A stretch of DNA of 64,000 nt, from the NCBI GenBank assembly GCA_040755295.1, contig JBFMBK010000014.1:1-64000 (forward strand), written 5' to 3'. Position 1 is the stretch's first letter. The number at the start of each line of letters is the position of its first letter. Positions 42,997 through 49,860 of the stretch are shown here, one piece after another. The DNA comes from Bacillota bacterium (GTDB lineage: Bacteria; Bacillota; Desulfotomaculia; Desulfotomaculales; Ammonificaceae). The position numbers were made by a program, and so were the translations under genes. Under the pieces are notes generated by a model that saw only the letters and a program-made list of their open reading frames with translations, was not told where the DNA came from and made no database searches.

Positions 42997-44562
42997 ATGG
43001 CGGTAAAACTGACCTTTTACGACGGGGTCGGGTGCATCGGCGGCAACAAGATTATGCTGGAGGCGGGCGGGACCGTCCTGATGCTGGATTTCGGGACCAA
43101 TTTCGGGGCGGAGGCGCGGTTCTTCGACGAGTTCCTGCGGCCGCGGTCGACCTTCGGGATCGGCGACCTGATGGAACTGGGCCTGCTACCGCCGCTAAAG
43201 CACGCCTACCGGCCGGACCTGGAACCGCCCGGGATGAGCTGGGACGACCTCCGGCGCCACCCTTGCTACAGCGAGGTGGAGACGCAGGGCGTGCTGCTGA
43301 CCCACGGCCACGTCGACCACACCGGTTACGTTTCCTACCTGAGAGGCGACATCCCCCTGTACTCGAGCCTGACCACGGCGGTCATCGCCAAGGTCATGCA
43401 GGACACCACGCAGAGCGACTTCAGCCGCGAGACCTGCTACCTCACGCCGCGCGAGGTCCGGGAGGGGCTCCTCCAGGCCTCCAACTACCGCCAGGTGCCG
43501 GCGGAGCAGCGGCAGTTCACGGTGCTGGACGCGGCGGAGGTCGTGTCCCGCATCGCCGGTTTCTGGTCGGCGAGCACTTCCACGCGCGGGCTCAACCACA
43601 GGCCGCTCCAGGCCTGCGCGCCTGCGGGTACGGCGTCCGCGGGGGGGCTGGAGGTGCGCTGCTGGCACGTAGATCATTCCATCCCCGGCGCTACGGCCTT
43701 CGCGGTGCGCACCCCGGCCGGCTGGGTGGTGTACACCGGGGACCTGCGGCTGCACGGCGGCCGGGCAGGGTTCACCCGGCGCTTCATGCGCGAGGCGGGG
43801 GAGCTCAAACCAGCGGCCATGATCTGCGAAGGCACCCACCCCGGGACGCAGAAACCGTCCACGGAAGAAGAGGTCCGCGCGAACGCGTGCGAGGCGGTGC
43901 GGGCGGCTTCGGGATTGGTGGTGGCGGACTTCGGCCCGCGGAACGTGGAACGGCTGCTCTCGTTCCTGGAGGCGGCGAAACAGGCCGGGCGGCAGCTTGC
44001 GGTCACGGCCAGGGACGCCTACATGCTGGAGGCGCTCTACATGGCGGGCGAGTCCGGGGTGCCGGACCCCTCCAGGGAAGGCGGCATGGCGGTCTACGTG
44101 GAGGCCAAGGCCAAGCGCGACCGCTGGGAGAAGGAACTGATCGACCGTTACCTCGACCTGTGCCCCGAACGGCTCATCGACGCGCGCGGCGTCACCCGCG
44201 ACCCGGGGGCCTACGTGCTGTGCTTCTCGTACTACGACCTCAACGAGTTGATAAATATCGGCGTTTACGGCGGCACTTACATCTACTCCTCCTGCGAGCC
44301 GTTCAACGAGGAGATGCGGATAGACTTCGACCGCCTGCTCTCCTGGATCCGGCACTTCGACCTTGATTTTCAGGGCGGCGAGGGCTCCCGTTTCCACGCC
44401 AGCGGCCACATCCACGGCCCCGGCCTGGAGGAGCTCGTCGAAACCGTCAGGCCCGGGACCCTCATCCCCGTGCACACCGAAACGCCGGATTACTTCCGGC
44501 GCTTCCGGTCCGTCTGCCGCGTGGTCATCCCCGAAAAAGGCCGCAGCCTGCAGCTTGATTAA
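42997..44562 (+). CDS. Metallo-beta-lactamase-fold hydrolase (RNase J / beta-CASP-like)
   Basis: This protein of about 521 residues starts at the ATG at 42997, giving MAVKLTFYDGVGCIGGNKI. A TTG at 42961 is possible but has no better ribosome site. The metal motif THGHVDH lies in GVLLTHGHVDHTGY. Further metal histidines are in WHVDHSIPGATAF, DLRLHGGR follows VVYTGD, and the C-terminal HASGHIHGPG and PVHTETPDY fit the ribonuclease J / beta-CASP arrangement. An insertion of cofactor-like sequence at about 75-110 is unusual. It could be a nuclease or another hydrolase. The gene is much more GC-rich than its surroundings. Confidence 0.8.
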   Translation: MAVKLTFYDGVGCIGGNKIMLEAGGTVLMLDFGTNFGAEARFFDEFLRPRSTFGIGDLMELGLLPPLKHAYRPDLEPPGMSWDDLRRHPCYSEVETQGVLLTHGHVDHTGYVSYLRGDIPLYSSLTTAVIAKVMQDTTQSDFSRETCYLTPREVREGLLQASNYRQVPAEQRQFTVLDAAEVVSRIAGFWSASTSTRGLNHRPLQACAPAGTASAGGLEVRCWHVDHSIPGATAFAVRTPAGWVVYTGDLRLHGGRAGFTRRFMREAGELKPAAMICEGTHPGTQKPSTEEEVRANACEAVRAASGLVVADFGPRNVERLLSFLEAAKQAGRQLAVTARDAYMLEALYMAGESGVPDPSREGGMAVYVEAKAKRDRWEKELIDRYLDLCPERLIDARGVTRDPGAYVLCFSYYDLNELINIGVYGGTYIYSSCEPFNEEMRIDFDRLLSWIRHFDLDFQGGEGSRFHASGHIHGPGLEELVETVRPGTLIPVHTETPDYFRRFRSVCRVVIPEKGRSLQLD

Positions 44563-44791
44563 ATCAACACACTTCTTAATTACCCCCTCGGGACAATTTC
44601 TTCGATAGGCTGAAACCCAAGAGAAGCTTCTTGCAAAGATTCGGGCTGTGTTACGCGACCGAAGCCTGATTTCTTATTATTTACGTGTATATGTTATGGA
44701 TTAACCAGGCAGTAAACAGCATGCCTCCGTAAATATATGTTAAAATCTAAGCCGTAACATAATGTTAATAGTTAACAAGGAAATAAAAGTG

Positions 44792-44820
44792 TTGACCGTT
44801 GGAAGTTTCACTGGTATAAT
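44792..44820 (+). promoter_or_regulatory. Near-consensus sigma-A promoter
   Basis: TTGACC (44792-44797), exactly 17 bases, and TATAAT (44815-44820). It is the strongest promoter seen by eye in the window and points to the small gene at 45031. Confidence 0.8.
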
Positions 44821-44894
44821 TCACATTCAGATATTAAAAATGGTTTAGCCCTTTTCTAGAGGGGGTTGAAGCTGCAAAAATAGAGACAAAAAAA

Positions 44895-44925
44895 CAAGCC
44901 CGGGAACCGGCCAGTCCCGGACTTG
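44895..44925. terminator. Hairpin with A-tract on its left side
   Basis: CAAGCCCGGGA and TCCCGGACTTG pair with one mismatch around a 9-base loop. Seven A lie just to the left, so on the minus strand it would be an intrinsic terminator. On the plus strand it lies inside the leader of the small gene and could attenuate or protect that RNA. Confidence 0.55.
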
Positions 44926-45030
44926 CCTCTAAAATCAGCTTATAATGTTGAATTATATAATATCTTAAAAAATAATGCGAATGCAATATTGATCCTGCTG
45001 AGGATGCATTTTGTCTCGGAAAGGAGAGGT

Positions 45031-45276
45031 ATGGCGGGGTATAATCGTTACTATACGGAGGGGTATAATCATTACTATGTTAATGACAATCCCCAAGCCG
45101 ACAACGGTAATCATGAAGTCCACATAGGTACGTGCTTATGGTTGACGCTGGTTACAAGCAAAACCTACCTGGGCTATTTAACTAACTGCAATGATGCGAT
45201 GGCAAAAGCCAGAACCATTTACGACCGGGTGGACGGATGTGCCTATTGCTGTAAAGATGTCGCAAGTTATAAGTGA
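45031..45276 (+). CDS. Small cysteine-rich protein of unknown family
   Basis: AAGGAGAGGT directly precedes the ATG and gives 81 residues. Tyrosine-rich N-terminal repeats (GYNRYYTEGYNHYYVND) are followed by HEVHIGTCLWLTLVTSKTYL and NCNDAMAKARTIYDRVDGCAYCCKD, with five cysteines in all. No signal peptide or known motif is seen. A strong promoter and a hairpin follow the pattern of a separately regulated gene. Function is unknown. Confidence 0.65.
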   Translation: MAGYNRYYTEGYNHYYVNDNPQADNGNHEVHIGTCLWLTLVTSKTYLGYLTNCNDAMAKARTIYDRVDGCAYCCKDVASYK

Positions 45277-45290
45277 ATTGAACGATTAGG

Positions 45291-45318
45291 GAGGGAGGCG
45301 GCTCCGTCCGCCTCCCTC
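45291..45318. terminator. GC-rich hairpin after the small Cys-rich gene
   Basis: GAGGGAGGCGG and CCGCCTCCCTC form a perfect 11-bp stem with a 6-base loop. No T-run follows at once (GAAGAATAAG), so it may be a weak terminator or an mRNA 3' end stabiliser. Confidence 0.5.
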
Positions 45319-45340
45319 GAAGAATAAGCGTTTTTCCGAG

Positions 45341-45469
45341 GGGCGTAATGATAAGCAACGCATTGCTGCGTTACCCGTTGGAGCCGAATCCTCACGTACC
45401 TTCATGTACGCTCCGGTTCGTCTCCAACGTTTTTCCTTGCACTGCATCACTTCTCGTTGCGCTCCGTGT
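45341..45469 (-). repeat. Structured element, copy B (minus orientation)
   Basis: On the minus strand this reads GGAGCGCAACGAGAAG ... CTTATCATTACGCCC as outer stem. The inner hairpin has CGTTGGAG pairing with CTCCAACG, then CGAA/TTCG, around GGAGCGTACATGAAGGTACG. It matches copy C (49696-49824) at most positions in opposite orientation, with paired changes in the inner stem. Confidence 0.8.
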
Positions 45470-45521
45470 ATGCTGCCAAGCAATTTATTCTCCCGGATGG
45501 CATTTGAAAGGGAGTGAAAAA

Positions 45522-46115
45522 GTGACGGCGTCAAGAAACGTAAAGCTCGGGGAGATTGCCGGTATACTGAACGGCCTGCCCGATACCAAGCTTATAAACA
45601 AGGCGAATGCGATAACCTATAACCTTATTCAGCCCAACCATTTGGGAGTTTTCAACGATATACAAAGCACTTCGGAAATAAAAAGGCAAACCCCCGTTGA
45701 TGATAACTATTTCATTCGAAGGAACGATATTTTGCTGAAACGGCTGAATCCGGACATCGCAACGTTAGTAGGCGAGGATATAGCGAATACAACCTTTTCG
45801 AGTAATCTCTTTGTTATCCGTGTGTTCAAGGATTATTACCCGGCCTACATAGCATGCCTTTTAGAAAACCGGGGTACGGCATGGCAGAACAGTAATATCG
45901 TCGGTTCGGTTGCGGCCATTAAGTCCTTATCCGTAAAAACACTTGCGGCGTTGGATATACCTGCGGTAGAGTATGAAAAACAAAAAGCAATTGGTCAGTT
46001 ATGGATGCTGCATAAAAAGCGAAAGAAGTTGCTGGGCGACTTGATTGCAGAAAATCAAAGACTTATAGCGGCAGTAATAAACAATATCACAGCAAGCGCA
46101 AAGGAGACGGAATGA
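45522..46115 (+). CDS. Short HsdS-like specificity subunit (one recognition domain)
   Basis: A GTG at 45522, 7 bases after GGGAG, gives 197 residues. The open frame before it only reads through repeat copy B. It resembles one half of a type I specificity subunit: a target-recognition region (about 5-145, with IRRNDILLKRLNPD and NLFVIRVFKDYYPAYIACLLE) and a single conserved helix (VEYEKQKAIGQLWMLHKKRKKL). It overlaps hsdM by 4 bases, so it is translated with it. Single-domain S subunits can work as dimers. It may also be a recombination partner for the full hsdS downstream. Confidence 0.7.
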   Translation: MTASRNVKLGEIAGILNGLPDTKLINKANAITYNLIQPNHLGVFNDIQSTSEIKRQTPVDDNYFIRRNDILLKRLNPDIATLVGEDIANTTFSSNLFVIRVFKDYYPAYIACLLENRGTAWQNSNIVGSVAAIKSLSVKTLAALDIPAVEYEKQKAIGQLWMLHKKRKKLLGDLIAENQRLIAAVINNITASAKETE

Positions 46116-47695
46116 TGCCCACCACAAGAAAAGACATCGAGGCCGCTCTTTGGAGAGGCGCGAATACGTTCAGGGGTACCATCGACGCGGCCAACTACAA
46201 GGACTACGTCTTGTCGATGCTCTTTGTTAAATACCTGAGCGACACCTATTCGGAAAAGGTGGCCAATTTAGGTAAGTTATATAATAACCCCGTGAGGGTG
46301 CAAAGGGCGATAAACAGACTACCTTTTGTAATCAAGGAAGAGCATACCTTTTCTTGGCTTTATGAAAACAGATACAAGGACAATCTGGGTGAACTTATCA
46401 ATGTCGCTTTGCGCGGGATAGAAGACGACAACCCGTCCCAGCTTGCGGGAGTTTTCAGGAGCGTTGACTTTAACAGCGAAGCCATGCTCGGCAACCACAG
46501 GCAAAGAAACACCCGGTTAAGAGAACTTCTTGAAGATTTTAAGTCCCTTGATCTGCGCCCTTCTTCAATCGAGCCGGAGGAAGGCAAGGTGGCCTCCGAC
46601 ACGATAGGTGACGCATATGAATACATGATCGGCGAGTTTGCCAGCCAGGCCGGCAAGAAAGCAGGCTCATTCTTCACGCCGTCGGAGGTATCGGAACTGA
46701 TGGCGCGTATTGTCGATCCGACGATAACCGATACCATATACGACCCCACTTGCGGCTCCGGCTCCCTGCTTATCAAAACCGGGAAAACGGCCATTAAAAA
46801 GGACGGCCAGGTAAAGAAAATCGCCCTGTTCGGACAGGAAATGAACGGGTCTTCCTGGTCCATGGCCAAAATGAACATGTTCATCCACGAGATCCTGGAT
46901 GCCAGGATTGAATGGGGCGATACCCTCGCCAATCCGATGCACTTGGACTCGGACGGCAATCTGACGCAGTTCGACGTTATCGTGGCCAATATGCCCTTTT
47001 CGCAGGACAAATGGGCGGCGGGGTTCAATCCCGGCGGTGAAACGACCGGCAAAGGCAAAGAGTTCAAGATGGAAGCGTCCCTGGATAAGTTTCACCGCTT
47101 TGACTGGGGAGTGCCCCCCGCCAGTAAGGGCGACTGGGCGTTTCTGCTGCACATGATGGCCAGTCTCAAGAGCGGGGGCAGGATCGCCGCCGTCGCGCCC
47201 CACGGGGTTTTGTTCAGGGGCGCGTCCGAAGGAAGGATAAGACAAGCCGTGGTCGAAAAGAACCTGCTGGACGCGGTTATCGGTCTGCCTGCGAACTTGT
47301 TTTACGGCACCAGCATTCCGGCCTGCATTTTGGTATTCAAGAAAAACCGCAATCGAAACGATGTGCTCTTCATCGACGCTTCCGGCAAGGATGAAAACGG
47401 CAGCCTCCGTTATAAGAAGGATAAAAACCAAAACCGTCTCGAGCCGAAACACATCGACGACATCGTAAAAGCTTACGAGAACCGCGCGGATATCGAAAGA
47501 TTCGCCCATGTGGCGCCCGTTGAAGAGATCCAGGCCAACGAATACAACCTGAACATCCCGCGGTATGTCGATACCTTTGAAGAAGAAGCATCGGTGGATA
47601 TCGAAGAGGTTAAGACCAATATCGCGAAAATACAAAAGGAGCTTGCCGAGGTCGAAGCCCAGATGGCCGGGTATCTTAAGGAGTTGGGGTTATGA
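46112..47695 (+). CDS. hsdM: Type I RM DNA methyltransferase subunit HsdM
   Basis: This 527-residue N6-adenine methyltransferase has an N-terminal HsdM domain (ANYKDYVLSMLFVKYLSDTY) and a catalytic domain with GSFFTPSEVSELMARI. The AdoMet motif is YDPTCGSGSLLIKTG. A coiled C-terminal part (EEVKTNIAKIQKELAEVEAQM) binds HsdS. The active-site motif IV reads ANMPFSQDKW instead of the usual NPPF. The change of the first proline to methionine is uncommon but the Asn and Phe remain. It overlaps the next gene by 4 bases. Confidence 0.93.
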   Translation: MMPTTRKDIEAALWRGANTFRGTIDAANYKDYVLSMLFVKYLSDTYSEKVANLGKLYNNPVRVQRAINRLPFVIKEEHTFSWLYENRYKDNLGELINVALRGIEDDNPSQLAGVFRSVDFNSEAMLGNHRQRNTRLRELLEDFKSLDLRPSSIEPEEGKVASDTIGDAYEYMIGEFASQAGKKAGSFFTPSEVSELMARIVDPTITDTIYDPTCGSGSLLIKTGKTAIKKDGQVKKIALFGQEMNGSSWSMAKMNMFIHEILDARIEWGDTLANPMHLDSDGNLTQFDVIVANMPFSQDKWAAGFNPGGETTGKGKEFKMEASLDKFHRFDWGVPPASKGDWAFLLHMMASLKSGGRIAAVAPHGVLFRGASEGRIRQAVVEKNLLDAVIGLPANLFYGTSIPACILVFKKNRNRNDVLFIDASGKDENGSLRYKKDKNQNRLEPKHIDDIVKAYENRADIERFAHVAPVEEIQANEYNLNIPRYVDTFEEEASVDIEEVKTNIAKIQKELAEVEAQMAGYLKELGL

Positions 47696-48283
47696 GTGAT
47701 ATTCAAAAATATAGCGAAAAAACCTTTGAAGACATTAAGCACATTAATGAATATGGAGCGGAATGTTGGCTGGCAAGGGAATTAGCTCCTGTACTTGAAT
47801 ATGCCCGCTGGGAAAATTTCTACAAAGTTTTAGAAAAAGCAAGGGAAGCCTGTGAAAACAGTAATATAAACGTGGAAGAACATTTTCGTGACGTCACGAA
47901 AATGATAGAGCTGGCTAAAGGTGCCAAACGGGAAATAGATGACATTGAACTCTCTCGTTACGCGTGCTATCTGATTGTGCAAAACGCAGACCCGAGAAAG
48001 CAAGTCGTAGCCCTTGGACAAACCTATTTTGCCGTGCAAACCAGACGGCAGGAGTTACAGGATGAATTCGATAAGCTTGATGAAGACGCAAAACGCCTGT
48101 CAATTCGGGGGGAGATCCGTGAACACAATAAATCCCTGGCCGAAGCGGCTCAGATGGCGGGAATTGAAACCCCGCAGGAATACGCTGTTTTTCAGAACAA
48201 AGGTTATCAGGGTCTTTATGAGCATAAAGCAGCTTGAAAAGAAAGCGCCGAAAAAATTAAAGGTCAAAGACGAGACAAAGTGA
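47692..48283 (+). pseudogene. dinD: dinD-like gene with internal deletion
   Basis: The gene starts as a DinD (BRO-N type) protein: MSDIQKYSEKTFEDIKHI, then NEYGAECWLARELAPVLEY and EIDDIELSRYACYLIVQNAD. It reads to the stop after QGLYEHKAA at 48237. In the +1 frame from the same point, MSIKQLEKKAPKKLK reads on to 48283, which is the normal DinD C-terminal end. About 80 codons that normally lie between the two are missing, so an out-of-frame internal deletion is likely. A 181-residue product could still be made. dinD-like genes are often found inside type I RM operons. Confidence 0.75.
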
Positions 48284-48330
48284 AACATGAGAACGAAGGA
48301 AATTATTCTGGTGAATGCAGGTGGAAAATA

Positions 48331-49665
48331 TTGAAGCCTGAAATAAAAAAACGTATAGAGCAAATACGGAAGGGCGAAGCGCCCGAGGGCTATAAAAAGA
48401 CGAAAGTGGGTATTGTGCCGGGCGAGTGGGACGTAAAACAACTTAAGCATATCCTTGACCAGGTACAAAGAAAAGTGCCTAAACCAAAGGATGGCTATTG
48501 GCGTCTGGGTCTCAGAAGTCATGCTAAGGGGACTTTCCATGAATTTATTGATGATCCGAATTCTATTGCTATGGAAGAACTATTCTCAGTTGCCAAAAAC
48601 GATTTAATTGTTAATATCACATTTGCATGGGAACATGCAATAGCGCTGGCCAATAGGGATGATGAGGGCAAATTGGTATCGCACAGATTCCCAACGTATG
48701 TGTTTAACGAAAAAGCTTGCCCGTATTTCTATAAATATTATGTAATTCAGCCGCATTTTAAAAAGATGTTATCGGATATATCCCCGGGAGGGGCAGGAAG
48801 AAACAGAGTGATGAGCAAAAGTTCTTTTATAAAGCTGTTTGCCGTTCTTCCGCCTCTGCCCGAACAGGAAAAGATTGCTGAGGTTCTCTCGACATGGGAC
48901 AAAGCCATAGAGTTAAAGGAGCAGTTAATCGCCGAGAAAAAGCAGCAGAAAAAGTGGCTGATGCAGAACCTCCTCACAGGCAAAATACGCTCTCCCGGCT
49001 TCACTGATGAGTGGCAGGAGGTACAACTTGGGAATTTAGGTAAATTGGCAAGGGGGAAAGGGGTAAGTAGATCAAATATAGTTGAAACAGGTTTCCCTTT
49101 GATTTCATATGGAGAGATATACACTACTCACAATATTGTAATTAGAGAATATCAGACTTTCATCAACTCCAAGGGACGTGAAGAATGCTTCAGAATATAT
49201 AAAGGTGATATTATTTTTACCGGTTCCGGGGAATCTGCAAACGAAATAGGCAAAGCCGTGGCCTTTTTATTTGATGATGAGGCATACGCAGGCGGAGATA
49301 CTATTGTATTGACGCAAACCACTAATGATAGTCAGTTTCTGGCGTATATGCTTAATAGTGATCATGTTGTTAAACAGCTTGCATCATTAGGGCAGGGGAA
49401 TTCCGTGGTTCATATTTATCCGTTTCAGTTAGATAAAATCAGGTTTCTGCTTCCTCCTCCCCCCGAACAAGCCGCCATTGCCGATATCCTATCCACGGCG
49501 GACCGGGAAATCGACCTGCACGAAAAGCAGCTTGAGGAACTGAAAAAACAGAAAAAGGCCCTGATGCAACTGCTGCTGACCGGAATCGTAAGAGTCTATA
49601 CGCAGGAGTTCGCCATGCGGTCTAAGGCCGCTCCATCAGTAGAACGAAAATGCGAAGACCCGTGA
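48331..49665 (+). CDS. hsdS: Type I RM specificity subunit HsdS (two recognition domains)
   Basis: The TTG at 48331, behind GCAGGTGG, starts the typical N-terminal KPEIKKRIEQIRKGEAPEGY. An earlier GTG at 48280 is not supported. The 444 residues have two target-recognition domains (about 20-165 and 235-375). They are separated and ended by the conserved spacer helices LPEQEKIAEVLSTWDKAIELKEQ and PPEQAAIADILSTADREIDLHEK. It should direct HsdM and HsdR to a bipartite target. The motif cannot be derived from sequence. It is followed by repeat copy C and then hsdR. Confidence 0.92.
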   Translation: MKPEIKKRIEQIRKGEAPEGYKKTKVGIVPGEWDVKQLKHILDQVQRKVPKPKDGYWRLGLRSHAKGTFHEFIDDPNSIAMEELFSVAKNDLIVNITFAWEHAIALANRDDEGKLVSHRFPTYVFNEKACPYFYKYYVIQPHFKKMLSDISPGGAGRNRVMSKSSFIKLFAVLPPLPEQEKIAEVLSTWDKAIELKEQLIAEKKQQKKWLMQNLLTGKIRSPGFTDEWQEVQLGNLGKLARGKGVSRSNIVETGFPLISYGEIYTTHNIVIREYQTFINSKGREECFRIYKGDIIFTGSGESANEIGKAVAFLFDDEAYAGGDTIVLTQTTNDSQFLAYMLNSDHVVKQLASLGQGNSVVHIYPFQLDKIRFLLPPPPEQAAIADILSTADREIDLHEKQLEELKKQKKALMQLLLTGIVRVYTQEFAMRSKAAPSVERKCEDP

Positions 49666-49695
49666 GCTGGTTACTTAGAAGCAGTATTGTAACTT

Positions 49696-49824
49696 ACACG
49701 GAGCGCAACGAGAAGTGATGTAGTGCAAGGAAGACCGGGGAGACGAACCGGAGCGTACTGGGAGCGTACGTGAGGATTCGGCTTCACGGGCTGACGCAGC
49801 AATGCGTTGCTTATCGTTGCGCCC
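49696..49824 (+). repeat. Structured element, copy C (plus orientation)
   Basis: The outer stem GGAGCGCAACGAGAAG (49700) pairs with CTTATCGTTGCGCCC (49810). The inner part is CGAACCGGAGCGTACTGGGA then GCGTACGTGAGGATTCG, and a CGCAGCAATGCG hairpin lies on the right. It is the inverted partner of copy B. It ends 36 bases before the hsdR start, and the GGAGGT ribosome site lies between. Confidence 0.82.
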
Positions 49825-49860
49825 ATCGAAAGAAGTACTATTTTCTGTGGAGGTATCTTG

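Larger units (their letters stand above)
44563..45030. other. AT-rich leader region with promoter and hairpin
   Basis: No gene was found. It holds the promoter at 44792-44820 and a hairpin at 44895-44925. The transcript would have a leader of about 200 bases before the small gene at 45031. Confidence 0.5.

Noticed and set aside
42945-44366. Long forward frame of 473 codons overlapping the MBL gene
   Set aside because: It is a frame-shifted shadow of a very GC-rich gene, made of Arg, Gly, Ala and Pro with no domain pattern.
45348-45521. N-terminal extension of the short HsdS
   Set aside because: It is translation of structured repeat copy B, and GGGAG supports the GTG at 45522.
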